A stretch of DNA of 64,000 nt from Heterostelium album PN500 (GCF_000004825.1 NW_008805071.1:310001-374000), one strand, 5' to 3'; positions 24,483 through 35,400 are shown, numbered from the stretch's first letter. Notes: generated from the sequence alone by a model not told the origin. Numbers and translations: made by a program.

Positions 24483-25306
24483 ATTTTTAATATAGTTTTT
24501 GTTTTTTAGACACAGTGGAGGTCACTCCCAAGTTGGCCTTGACGCATTGGCACTCAACCACGAAGAACTGATCGTTCTTTAATAATTGGAACTTGAACAA
24601 TTTCATTACGTTTTCCAATCGGACTGGAACCTTTACAATTCTTCTTTTTGGAAGTTCTAGTTCACTTCGTGATTAAAGTCTATTAAAGAAGCCATCATCT
24701 AAGCCATCCCAGCTAGTGGAGTTTCAAATTATTTTGCGTACATTAATTTATTAATAATAGTGTATTAATTATTAATAAGTGCATTATTTATTTCTCAATA
24801 GGGCAATAAGAATGCCTGCAAAAAAAAATGTTTGTGTTTGGTTTCAAGCAAAAAACTATGTCAATGATGGTAAATTGGGGTTAATGAGTGTACTTTTTTT
24901 ATTCATGAAAAGATATACGAATTCAATACTAATATTTGGGTTGAAGTGCAAAAATGGGGTACCCATAATGAAAAAATTTTACTTGTGTTGAATTTGTGTG
25001 GTAATATGAAATTTTTTCAAGAAAAGATATGAAAATGTATTAAGATTTCAATGTTTGCATGTATATATTTTTGATATACTTTAGTTTTTTTTAAATCACC
25101 ATGTTAGATCGAAGATTATCATCTTAATAATTAAACTACAAATTTAGAATGAAAATAATAAGTGTTAATTAGTATTCGTGAGTGAAAATAAATTATAATA
25201 TCGATAGAAGCTTCACAAAAGTGAAACAAACAACCAAGTATTTATTTATTTAAGTATATAGTTAAATAATAATATAGAAAAATGTTAAATAAGAATACTA
25301 TTATAG

Positions 25307-26342
25307 ATATAAATTTTATCTATCAACATTAGAGATTTATTGTGGTGTTAGCAAAACAACATTTGACCACCTCTATTCTATGATTAAAGATCATTTTCAA
25401 ATTCAAGAAAAACATTTACTTTGGTTCTTGGTATATTTAAGGCAGTACAATTCATTAGATATACATGCTGTCAACTTTGGAGTCTCAGTTAGAACTTTTA
25501 AGACCTGGGTTGACAATTGTTTCGTGGCATTTAATATTGTACTTAAAAATAAGTTGAAAGAAGATGTTCTATTAGTAAGTAATAAATTTAACTTTTCTAT
25601 TTCTAAAATCATAACTAAATTAATCTTTTTATATGATAAGAATCCAAATATTCTAGATAACTTGGTCATTAAAGAGTATTCTTTTGGTTCTGGTGATGCC
25701 ATTCAAACTAAACTTGTAAACTGTGCTGTTGATACTACCCTTCTACAAATCCCAAAACCTATTGATGGATATTTGTACAAATCATTATATTGTAGTATGT
25801 ATTATAAATATATAAATTTAATAATTTTATTTAGCTAATTTTAAGAATTAAAAATTGTAGCAAAACATAAAATACATGGCTATAAATATGAAGCTGTAGT
25901 AGGTTTGAAGGGGGAACTACTATCACTAAGAGGTCCATTTCCTGGTAGTCAACATGATGCCAGTATTTACTCGTCTATTGGGAATGAAATTGATCATTTA
26001 CTATCTCCGTCATATTGGATGCTGGGAGACAAGGGTTATATTGGTGGAAATAGAATTTTTGCACCAAATAAGAAATTGTCAAGGAAAGAGCCATCAATAA
26101 GAAACCCAAACAAAACTATGAAAGTCAAAGTTCCGTTTACACCAGAACAGAAAGCAGAAAATTCTTTTATCAATTCCAATCGTGCTGTTGTAGAAAATTA
26201 TTTTGGGAGAATTAAAAAATTCCATTGCTTGAAAAGGCATGGAGGGGCTCAAAAGAAAAATTGGATTTGGCTTTCTTGGTTTGTTAACTATATTGTAAAC
26301 ATTGATATTCAGCTGGGAATGAAAAAAGCTTTTAGAGAATAA
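25307..26342 (+). CDS. Transposase, DDE_Tnp_4 superfamily
   Basis: Exons 25307-25794 and 25861-26342 join through a 66-nt intron (GTATGT...TTGTAG), which restores the line YKSLYC-T-KHKIHGYKYEAV. The frame enters at 25307 after an acceptor (ATTATAG), so a short 5' exon with the start codon is missing from this call; about 340 residues are visible. N-terminal part: YKFYLSTLEIYCGVSKTTFD and a helix-turn-helix-like VNFGVSVRTFKTWVD. Catalytic core: first Asp in VDTTLLQIPKP, LSLRGPFPGSQHDASIY, second Asp in MLGDKGYIGGN, Glu in NRAVVENYFGRIKKFHCLKR. All three acidic residues and the surrounding motifs are present, so the enzyme looks whole apart from the unresolved start. It would cut at the flanking inverted repeats. 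Confidence 0.85.
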
Positions 26343-26550
26343 TAAAATAAAGTTCTAACTTGATTTTTACTTTTAAATTTTACATTTAAATAAATTTTTT
26401 TTTGTAAAAAATTTTGAAAAATTTTGAAATTTTATTTTTTTTTTGTAATTTTGTTGAATTATTTGGTTTTGCACTTGTTTAAATGTGATCTGAGTGGTTT
26501 TTTTTTATTTTATCGATTTATGGTTACAAGCAAGAGCCAGTTTTGTTTTG
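26341..26550. repeat. Right terminal inverted repeat of the DNA transposon
   Basis: The inner block 26341-26482 begins at the transposase stop codon and includes the element's 3' UTR. The outer block is 26534-26550. Only 73 bp separate its end from the next gene's ATG. Confidence 0.85.
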
Positions 26551-26623
26551 TAAAAAATGATCATTTTTTTCTAACAAAATTTGAAACCCAAACATTTTAT
26601 CTTGATATTTTTCTAATTAAATA

Positions 26624-28542
26624 ATGAATAATCAAACAGATAAAATAGTAAATCTATCACATTTAATATTAAATAAAATTATTAGTTATGTGTATGATAA
26701 CATTGATCGCATTTGTTTCAGTTTAGTTTGTAAGAGATGGTACAACGAAAGAGATAAATATTTAATATTCAACTCTGATCGTATCAAATTATTTGCACTT
26801 AATAGCACTGATACGAAAAAAAATCATAAACATTTCAAATTACCATCATATAATAATATCTTTAAGAAATCAATTCAATCAAAGACTGTTAGTTCACTTT
26901 TTGTTGGCGATAGAGATTATAGAAATTGCGATTATTATTTTTTTAGTAAGTATTTTAGCTCTATAAAGATCATTTTGTTTTAAAACTGACTATTTTAATA
27001 AAAGATGATATTAGAAAACTAAATAGTATTCCCAACAATGTTTCAAATATCGAAATTGGTATTGCATATGAATTATTTGAAGATGATCTGAAGTATCTCT
27101 ATCAATTAATATCAGAATCACAATCAGTAACAATGTTGAAAGGTTGTAGCACATTGAAATATGGATTACCAAAGTCAATCAAAACCATTAGATTTAGTAA
27201 TTTCAATGAACCACTTATTAAAGAATCACTTCCCAATTCAATAGAAGAGTTACTTTTCAACAGTGATTTCAAACAAGAGATTCTACCAGGTTTACTTCCA
27301 GAAGGTTTGAGTAAACTTATTATATACAGCTGTAGTAGCTACCAATATGAAATTCGACCAGGTGTACTTCCAGTTAGTTTACTTGAATTTGCTATTCATA
27401 ACTATCATTATGAAATTCACCCAGGTGTACTTCCAGCTAGTTTACTTAAATTTACTTTCAACCGCTGTCAAGGTGAAATTCGACCAGGTGCACTCCCAGA
27501 TGGTTTACTTGAATGTCATCTCAATTACTATGAATTCGAAATTAAACCGGGTGTACTTCCAAATGGATTGCTAGAATTTTCTCTTGAAAGCAATAACTAT
27601 CGATATGAAATGCAACCAGGAGTACTTCCATTGTCTCTTGAATGTTTATCTCTTAATAGTCATCCATCTGAGGATCAATTACCACCAACCCTAGGAGATC
27701 AACAATATCCGGTGGCAACATGTTTACCAATTTCATGGTTACAAGCGATATCATCACTCCCCAACCTTCAAAACCTTTATGTTTATTTTTCCTATGATGT
27801 TAATGAAGATACTATACTCAATCTCGAGTACCTCCCACCAACTCTAGAATATTTAGCATATTTATTACCAAGAACGATATTGAAAGGAACAATGCCCACA
27901 TCTTTGAAAAGCATTGACCTTGATGAGTGTCAATTTAAGATCGATGAAATATTCCCAGAAACATTACAATATCAATTGGAGATGTTTCAATATCGAAATA
28001 AGATTATACATTCAATTCCATCAAACGTAAAGATCGAAACATTATCAATGACTGGAAATTCAAGTGAACCAATGATAACTCTCCCATCAGGTGTTGAAAA
28101 CATCTATCTTTCATTAGATTGGACAAATTCAGGTGAGAAGATAATTGACTTTGGTGGAGATGGTAATACCGATCAACCATGTTCATTAAGAAAAGTGGCA
28201 TTTTCGCAATTCGACAATGGAACACCACAAGTTAAACTACCAAACACCGTCGAATTTCTAGATCTTGGTTTTAATTATCTCAATGATAATATATTACAGT
28301 GGGTACCTTCATCAGTAAAAACTCTTAAAACTCCTAAAATCAATATCACCATTCCCAATATCAAATCAATAACCAATATCATTATTGGAAATTTTATTCA
28401 TTTCCAAACTATTCGAAAGTTGGATGAAAATTATTATTTAATCTATGGTGACAATGAAAGCATAGATGATTCAGTAAACATAATTGCCAAGATATTTCAT
28501 CACTCTAAACTTGAGCAAATCTTGGGAACAAAAATAGAATAA
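26624..28542 (+). CDS. F-box and FNIP-repeat protein
   Basis: Exons 26624-26945 and 27005-28542 join across a 59-nt intron (GTAAGT...AAAAG), 619 residues. Residues about 8-45 form an F-box (VNLSHLILNKIISYVYDN, ICFSLVCKRWYNERDKYL). From about residue 170 come FNIP-type repeats of about 22 residues with the core PG(V/A)LPxxLLEF: EIRPGVLPVSLLEF, EIHPGVLPASLLKF, EIRPGALPDGLLEC, EIKPGVLPNGLLEF. FNIP proteins are a large dictyostelid-specific group thought to act as substrate receptors of SCF ubiquitin ligases. The five central repeats are so alike that they probably arose by recent tandem duplication. The promoter is squeezed against the transposon end. Confidence 0.88.
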
Positions 28543-28748
28543 AATTATTGGTGTTTCAATCAATCTATAGATTGTTTCTTTAAAAATAAAATTAATTTTG
28601 TAACAGACGCTGTGTCTTTTGTTTTTTTTAATTATTATTTTGATTTATCTGATGTTACAATTTTGTAAAGTTATTTGATTGTATTTATTGTAATTGTGTT
28701 GTAATTGTTGTAATTTTGTAATGATTCCAATTATATATGGTTTTTGAT

Positions 28749-28893
28749 TTATAAATCTTCATCGTCATCTGGAACTAAAGGGAGTACCATTGCTCTTTGT
28801 AGTTCTTCTTTGTATCTTCTTAGTTGATCAGGATCGATTGCAACTGATGGAATATCTAATAAGGGTGGTATTATCAATGAAACTTGTTTATTT
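28749..28893 (-). CDS. Terminal exon of an unidentified small acidic-tailed protein
   Basis: Following an acceptor TTTGTTTAG, an open exon encodes about 47 residues (NKQVSLIIPPLLDIPSVAID, QLRRYKEELQRAMVLPLVPD, DDEDL) and ends with TAA. The composition is more protein-like than the flanks and a charged helix precedes an acidic end, so I think it is real. The upstream exon (it must end in phase 2) could not be fixed in 28900-29100. Function unknown. Confidence 0.4.
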
Positions 28894-29172
28894 CTAAACA
28901 AATAAATATCAATGAAAATGATAATATTTAAAAAGATAATAAAATAAAGATTATACAATAAAGATTGTTAATAATTATCTTATTGGAATTATTCTTTTTC
29001 AAGTTGATACAAATAAATCAATTTGTTAACTCTCTTATCTTGCTTTTAAATTGAAAATCATTTCATTTTTTAAGTGAATATTAATCATCATTTAATTAAT
29101 TAATATTTTAAATAGTTTTTATTTATTAATACTTAAATCCTAGAACCTATTAAAAATTATTTTTTTTTTTAA

Positions 29173-29646
29173 AGTATTCTCATATCTTGAAGAATACTAA
29201 AATGGTTTTTATTTTTATTTGTTTATTTGCTAGTGAGGTGGGATGGAGTTGGGAAGTTCCAGGTTTGGTGGTTCCAGATGAGTTTGAATTCGTCTAGATT
29301 CTTCAGCCATTTGGATTGATATTATTGAATGTTTGAGTTGTTTCGACCGAAGTCTTGTTTTGATTTTCTGATTAGTTTGTGGTATTCTAGTTTAGCTAGT
29401 CTGTTAATGTTGTTGCGTGATAGAAGTTGGTGGGTGTGATGAGGGAGTTTGCAGTGGAGAATCCAGACCTGGTGCAGTACGATAGCTATTACGTTATAGT
29501 GTAGCTCGTTTTTGCTTCTCATCTCCACTGAGGATGTCCAACTCCCAGTTGAGAGTTTCCCCTGTGAATTTGTGAATGATCCTTTATATGATAGGTTTAT
29601 AAAAATATGTTGAAGTATTCACATATCTTGAAGAATACTCAAATGG
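29173..29646 (-). mobile_element. Possible retroelement remnant between direct repeats
   Basis: Two direct repeats of about 33 bp, AGTATTCxCATATCTTGAAG... at 29173-29205 and 29614-29646, enclose about 410 bp. Each repeat folds as a short hairpin (AGTATTC/GAATACT). Between them the minus strand has a 68-codon open frame (LHYNVIAIVLHQVWILHCKL, NNINRLAKLEYHKLIRKSKQ) with the feel of the C-terminus of a non-LTR reverse transcriptase. It lies upstream of a tRNA gene, the usual target of dictyostelid TRE elements. The family call is weak. Confidence 0.35.
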
Positions 29647-29910
29647 ATTTTATTGCTTAGTTTGAGATGGTTTGGAATGGTTAATTGCTTAGTATTGAGA
29701 TGGTTGAGATGGTTGAGATGGTTGAGATTGTTTGGATTGGTTAATTACTTAGTATTTAGATGGTTTGAGGTTGTTTGGATTGGCTTGGCTAATTCCTTAG
29801 CCTGAGATGGTTGAGATGGTTTGAGATTGTTTGGATTGGTTAATTGCTTAGTATTGAGATGGTTTGAGATGGTTTGGCTTGGCTAATTGCTTAGCCTGAG
29901 ATGGTTATTA
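29641..29910. repeat. Imperfect tandem repeat (GAGATGGTTTG / TTAATTGCTTAG units)
   Basis: The segment is built from repeated blocks GAGATGGTT, GATTGTTTGGATTGG and TTAATTGCTTAGTATT or CTAATTGCTTAGCCTGA in a roughly 65-75 bp higher-order period. No open frame is conserved across units. Confidence 0.8.
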
Positions 29911-30235
29911 TGGGTTTGATTGGTCAGACACAGCACAGGTTTGGATTTTGGCTCCATCGGTTCGGCGTTCTCGGTAAATGGGAAACTTTTCCTTGCTCTT
30001 GTAGATTAGTAGGTGAATCTAAGAACTTTGGTCATCCAATTGTTAATCTATTGGAGTGCAAGGGCGGGCATGTAGGTCTCCACTCCTCATGGTTAGCGTC
30101 TAAGCAGGTTCAGCAAACTCCTGCCTGTAAGAAGCGTCGCTGCCACTTGGCCAGACTGGGATATACGCGTACGCATATCTTGACATAACAGACCTGAAGA
30201 AAAAGAGGTAGAAAAGGGGAGCTTTATAAAAATAG
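29911..30235. other. G+C-rich, non-coding-looking island upstream of tRNA-Leu
   Basis: About 320 bp with near-balanced base composition, for example GGGCGGGCATGTAGG and AAGCGTCGCTGCCACTTGGC, amid DNA that is otherwise mostly A+T. A 95-codon plus-strand frame covers it (29901-30188), but its protein has no family look. Possibilities are a structured RNA gene or an old retroelement piece. I cannot decide from sequence alone. Confidence 0.4.
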
Positions 30236-30260
30236 AATATTTAATTTTTGATTCATCAAA

Positions 30261-30343
30261 GTACTCTTGGCCGAGTTGGTCTAAGGCGTCAGTTTAAGGC
30301 ACTGATTTCTTCGGAAGCGTGGGTTCAAATCCCACAGAGTACA
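30261..30343 (+). tRNA. tRNA-Leu, anticodon AAG
   Basis: It folds fully. The acceptor stem is GTACTCT/AGAGTAC with discriminator A, the D arm is GCC...GGC, and the anticodon stem TCAGT/ACTGA closes the loop TTAAGGC (anticodon AAG). A long class II variable arm follows (TTTCTTCGGAAGC), then the T arm GTGGG-TTCAAAT-CCCAC. The long variable arm fits Leu. No intron. The A box (TGGCCGAGTTGG) and B box (GGTTCAAATCC) are intact. It decodes CUU (and CUC through inosine). Confidence 0.97.
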
Positions 30344-30442
30344 CTTTAGCTAACCTAGCCCGCTTGCGGATTCAATAAAATTTGTCATCCAACGAAGCCC
30401 TCCAACCGATGGTAAACTAAGAGTATAAATACCCGAGAGATA

Positions 30443-30953
30443 TAGCAGGCTTATAATAGGTGAACAAGCCCAAGCCTCTTTGGCCAAGTTTGTCCATTAG
30501 TAGTCCATAGAGGACTTAGGGTCGTGGGATCGACAAAAATTTTTCCGACTTGAAAGGAGCGCAACACGTACTAATCTAGTATTCAATACTATCTTGGACC
30601 CCATGAAGTTGACACCGACAATAACTAGCAGGCTTATCATAGGTGAACAACGAGTGGTTTACACACGTACCCGCTTAGAATTCTAAGTGGCTTAAATACT
30701 CAGTCTGCCAAACCAAATCAATGGGAACATCATCCCTTTCTCAAAATGATGGCCACCTCAGCCGGCCTGTGGCTGAACTGCTCCAACAATAAATAAATAA
30801 AACACGAACTGTAGGGTAATATCAAGCTCTACACCTTGACTATCAGTAATGGTAGTACAAGGATAATTTTAAAAAAAAAAAAAAAAAAAAGGTGAACAAC
30901 GAGTGGTTTACACACGTACCCGCTTAGAATTCTAAGTGGCTTAATTACTCAGT
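30443..30953. mobile_element. Retroelement-like debris with poly-A tail downstream of tRNA-Leu
   Basis: The stretch holds a 25-bp motif twice (TAGCAGGCTTAT(A/C)ATAG... at 30443-30467 and 30626-30650). It also holds a 63-bp direct repeat (30642-30704 and 30891-30953, one mismatch) around a 186-bp insert that ends in 20 A residues (30871-30890). A poly-A tail at the junction and duplicated flanks are what target-primed insertion of a short retroelement copy leaves. Its place just 3' of a tRNA gene fits dictyostelid tRNA-targeting elements. No protein is encoded. A faint tRNA-like stretch (TTTGGCCAAG ... GTGGGATCGAC) lies at 30478-30535. Confidence 0.55.
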
Positions 30954-31516
30954 TTTGTAAAGTTGTACATGTATATCCATTAAATAAAGAAATTTTTAGA
31001 AATTAAAAATATTAATTTATTTTATTTTACAGTGGATTATCTGTTAATTTAATAAATAAATACTACTCAAAATATATATTTAGAATTTCCATTAATTTTA
31101 TTTAACGGTTTTTTAAAAGTTTAAAGATGACTATATAAAATTGTTTATCAAACTCAATCCAATTCAATTTGTACAGATATTCTGTATATGTTAAATAATT
31201 GAAAAATAATCTTTATTTAATTGGAACCTCTATTCTATTCTAGTACTGAGAAGGATTTGTATTTTAATGAATAAAAATAACCATAATTTATTAACTTTTG
31301 GGACAAAAAATTAAAATATGTTAAATAAATCTAATATACATTTCAAACAACCAATAAATAAACTAATTTTAGAAAGAAAGAAGACAATTAATTTATTTTA
31401 TAATAGATTATCTGTTTTTTAATGGAATTAAAAAAAAATCATTTTTACATTCATTAACAAAAAAATTAATTATTTATAAAATTAATTAGAATTTCCAAAA
31501 TATTTAATAGTTAAAA
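30954..31516. other. Intergenic, A+T-rich
   Basis: About 560 bp of A+T-rich DNA with no gene. The last 200 bp are the promoter of the Cys-rich secreted protein gene. Confidence 0.5.
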
Positions 31517-31903
31517 ATGTTGAAAATCATTGCTTTACTTGCTATCTGCATTTCAGTTACTTTGGCCTCTACTTGTGCCACCACTGGTTGCCCCGCAGAC
31601 CGTGGTTGCTATGGTACTATAAATGCTACCCCTGCCTGCTATAAATATGGTAATTGTGGTATCGTACCTTGTCCACACGGTCAATCCTGTTTGGTAATTG
31701 GTGGTCATGCTCAATGTGTAGTTCCAACACACTGCCCAGCTTGCAACTCAAACCAAGCGTGTGCTTTTGCTTCTGGAAATTGTGGAATTGTTCCTTGTTC
31801 ACCTGGTTGCTACACTTATGGAAATTGTGGCATCGTACCATGTCCACACGGTCAATCCTGTTTAGTTATTGGTGGTCACGCACAATGTGTTCATGCTCTC
31901 TAA
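31517..31903 (+). CDS. Secreted Cys-rich protein with internal duplication
   Basis: 128 residues, single exon. An 18-residue signal peptide (MLKIIALLAICISVTLAS) precedes a mature chain with about 20 Cys. The unit YGNCGIVPCPHGQSCLVIGG, followed by HAQCV, occurs twice (residues about 44-67 and 103-126); a shorter GNCGIVPC copy lies between. The two full units are almost identical at DNA level, so the duplication is recent. Dictyostelid secreted Cys-rich proteins of this kind are often extracellular matrix, slime or spore-coat components, but no known domain is evident. A decayed paralogue follows at 32095-32260. Confidence 0.8.
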   Translation: MLKIIALLAICISVTLASTCATTGCPADRGCYGTINATPACYKYGNCGIVPCPHGQSCLVIGGHAQCVVPTHCPACNSNQACAFASGNCGIVPCSPGCYTYGNCGIVPCPHGQSCLVIGGHAQCVHAL

Positions 31904-32094
31904 AATTAAAATCATATTCTTTTCAATATGAGTTTATTCAAATAATTAATAAACTCATATTATTATAATTTTATTTCCAAAAATCAAAATCTTATTATAA
32001 TTATGTTTATATTAATTCAAATTATAGATACTACCATGTACATACAAATTAAAAATTTATAAAATAATTTAGAAATTCCAAATATTTAATAATA

Positions 32095-32260
32095 TTTTAA
32101 ACTATTGCTATCTGAATATCAATTACTTTAACCTCTACCTGTTGTCCTCCAGACCAATGTTGTTATTGTACTTTAAAAGCTACTGCCTCCTGCTATAAAA
32201 ATTGAAATTGTGGTGTGTAATTCCAATAGTTCCTTTTGTACACCTGGTTGATGTCCAAGA
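32095..32260 (+). pseudogene. Decayed copy of the Cys-rich secreted protein gene
   Basis: Reading frame pieces parallel the start of the 31517 gene: AI-stop-ISITLTSTC (cf. AICISVTLASTC), CCPPDQCCYCTLKATASCYK (cf. TPACYKYGNCG), then N-stop-NCG. Two in-frame stops and loss of the signal start show it is dead. The upstream 60 bp (TTAGAAATTCCAAATATTTAATA) also match the leader of the intact gene, so the promoter was duplicated with it. Confidence 0.75.
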
Positions 32261-32438
32261 GAAAATACCATCACCTATATCACAGGTTTTTCTCTTTGTA
32301 AATTTTTATTTGATTTCTATGAGAATGTACACACTATTAAACATTAAGAATTTATATATTCGATTATAATTTATGATTATGTTTTTTTACAATAAATTTA
32401 TTTAATTTTTAATTACAAAAACAATTGATTGTTTAAAT

Positions 32439-35400
32439 TTATACAACAGCTTCACTACTTGATCTAGCTTGTTGTCTTGTTGGTTTCTTTCTAAAGAAGT
32501 GAGCCAATAACAGCACTAGTGCCAAAATAATTAATATGTAAGGATAAAGATATTGAGGATTGATGTTGTGATTGGTGTCTGGAGGATAGGTTGGATACTC
32601 CGATGGTAAGACGTGAGCACGATTGCTCCATGAGAGATTATGATACTTGTGGTGACTCTCCCAGTAGAATTTATCTTCGTTCACTTGGAATGGATGAGAG
32701 CTACACATGTCACCCTGTAGATCTTTGCTATGCATGACCTGCGAGAGCTTCTCCATCTCTGAGAGATCGCTCGGTCTCTTTGGAAGTGACCAACTCGTTC
32801 TATCGTTACCCTCGTATGGCAAGAGGTGACCTTCGATCTGAGTGAGTCCAGGGAACAGTGTATTTAAGTCCTTTCCCTCCTGAGTCACCTGAAGTATGTT
32901 ATCGAGCAACCAGTAGCAGTCGTCGACATATCTAGCGCCTGCCTTTTGTATTGCCTCGTCGAGACACGAAGAATCACCAAACACTACGATCTTTCCTGGA
33001 TTCTGGTCCTCCTCGCTGCTGGTGCTACTCAGCTCATCTTCCATGGAGAGAGTCTGGTAGAATCCGAGAATCGGTACTCTTGCCGTTCCCGAGAGTGACA
33101 TCAAGATTTGACGATTCAAATTAGAGAGGGTAGTGTACAAAAGACGACCACCCTTTGGGAAACCAACGATACTGGTACCGGATGAGTAGTAGCCAGTACG
33201 ACTGCCAATAGTGAACTCACCGTTGTAGATGGTGTCACCAAAGTAGATACCGAAATTCGAGAGGAAATCATTGAGCGCCGGAATATTAGAGGCACCAGTC
33301 ACAGGTGTGCAATCCTTCTTGGTGTTGGGGTCAAGGAATTTGATCTTGTTCATCACCTGGACGTTGTACCAATCTGCGAAAACAATGAGATTCAAACCGT
33401 TGGCTCTTACATCCTCCTCGATCTTTTTAATCTCTGATGGGAAGAACTCTTCCTCCGGATCAACAATTAAAAGGGCACCATAGGATTTAGGATCAAAACA
33501 GGTCAGTGGTGAATTCAGTACCTCCAAGAAGTAGCCAGACTCACGAAGTCGTTGGTACATCGCACGGAAGTTGGTGTGTGGATGGTCACCATTCCAATCG
33601 AATGGCTCGTCCATATCGAGTGCATCCTTTGGCAGGAAACCAGATGGATAACGCAGACTATGATATTGATCCCAGAGGATACGCTTGGCGCGCGGTGGTG
33701 TCGGAATAACCTGGACACGAACCGGCAACATCATCGATTGGAATCTTGGCTGTTTCTCGCCGAGACGTGGCGGTGAAGTGATATTGACCTGTACGAAACC
33801 CTCTATTATACCCTCAAAGTTGGCAGCTGCCTTGGTGGCAGACAAGTGCAGACCCAGATGACCGGTCCACGGCCAGAGCAATTCCTGATAGCTGAAACCA
33901 ACGTGTAGCAGATTTCCATTCTTTCCGGGTATCCACTTGGGTGGTGCGATAAACTGTCCCGATACATCCATACCGTTGATGATGGTGACGTTGACAATGG
34001 TTGGCAGACCGTCGTGATAGATTGGCTGCGAACAGTATGGCCAAAAGTATGGACAGTCCGTAAAGTCAACGGAGGACGGTGAGAATGAAACCTTGGCAGT
34101 GTAACGCTGGAGCATCTTGAAGGCATCGACCAGATTCAACTTGCCATTGCCCTGTTCGAATATGTTGGCATCGCCAATACGTTGCGACGACTCTATCAGC
34201 ACCTGCTTGATACTGGCGGGGTTGATGAGGTGTCTGCGATCCTGTGGTACACTACTCATGAGCAGCGCGATAGCACCTGCCACAACCGGCGAAGAAACAC
34301 TGGTACCAGAGAGAGTTCTACACTTTGTACCCAACTTTGGTAGATTACTACCAAGCACTGAACTACCGTAGGTAACGATATCCGGTTTAACTCTACCGTA
34401 TCCATGAGGTAACTCCCAAGTTGTCATTCCTCTCGATGAGAATGTCGATAGTTTATCGAATGAATCGATACTTCCAACTCCAATAACATCCGATTGATCA
34501 GCTGGATTACTCAATGTTCTGGAAAAAAAATAAATGATCAATTGATTGATTAATAAAAATGATTTACTAATATTAAAAATAGCTATATATAAAAGATAAA
34601 TACCCATAAGTTGGACCATCATTTCCAATTGCTGATACTACTACGATGTTGTTTGCGCTCATTTCATAGATTTTATCGACGAATGGACGATCCATAAAAT
34701 CGTGTCCACCAATAGAGAGATTGAGTACGTCGATTCCAATGTGTATGGCATAGTTGAATGCATCCAAGAACCAAGAGGTGAATGACAGTTTGTCTTTGTT
34801 AAAGACACGGAAGATGTAGAGTTCGGCGTCTGGCGCGAATCCCGGACATCCTTCGTAGTCGCTCGCGATAATGCCAGCTACGAAAGTGCCGTGACCGATG
34901 ACATCGTCCGACTTTTCATCGTTGGTATAATCGATCGCTTCCCTTACGTTTCTAAAGTGAGGATGGTCCCGTGAGAGACCAGTGTCAAACACCGCCACCT
35001 TGATGCCCTTGCCCGTGTACCCGTTGTCCCAGAGGACGTGAGCACCGAGCATCTCCACCGATTGCACATTCTTTGTCGACTGCAACTTCCGGCTGAACGG
35101 CTGTTGGTCGGCCAGGTCCTGATCGAGATGCGCAAATCGGTTCATATTAGTAAAGTCATCGATATCGGGAATGGTATCGTGAAATCTGCCCTGAGGCTTG
35201 CGACCGAGATTGTCTGGGTCGACGAGCAACTCGCTGATGGAGTGCGACTTTTTCAAGCCGTCGTTCTTGTTGGTCTGCCAGCCCTTGAGCGCATCGTAGA
35301 TTCGCCGCTCCGGCACGACGTGTCTGACGAGCGAGCTGTTTGCACGCAGCTTATCGAGTACGTTCACAAACAACTGCTGGTCGCTCGACGCGATCGAAAC

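Larger units (their letters stand above)
24259..26550 (+). mobile_element. DNA transposon (DDE_Tnp_4-type transposase) with long imperfect TIRs
   Basis: The element is about 2.29 kb. The outermost 17 bp are inverted copies (CAAAACAAAACTGGCTC at 24259-24275; complement at 26534-26550). After unmatched spacers of 65 and 51 bp the arms match again almost perfectly for about 142 bp (24341-24482 against 26341-26482). Inside are a two-exon transposase on the plus strand and a short open frame on the minus strand (24487-24667, VKVPVRLENVMKLFKFQLL). The transposase resembles the IS5/PIF-Harbinger/ISL2EU group. I could not find a convincing target-site duplication, so the exact ends may shift by a few bases. 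High arm identity and intact catalytic residues suggest recent activity. Confidence 0.8.

Noticed and set aside
29901-30188. 95-codon plus-strand frame over the island upstream of the tRNA
   Set aside because: No domain or codon-usage signal, and it begins within the tandem repeat; treated as chance.
30478-30535. Second tRNA-like sequence after tRNA-Leu
   Set aside because: A- and B-box-like words are present but no cloverleaf can be drawn; at most a tRNA-derived promoter relic.
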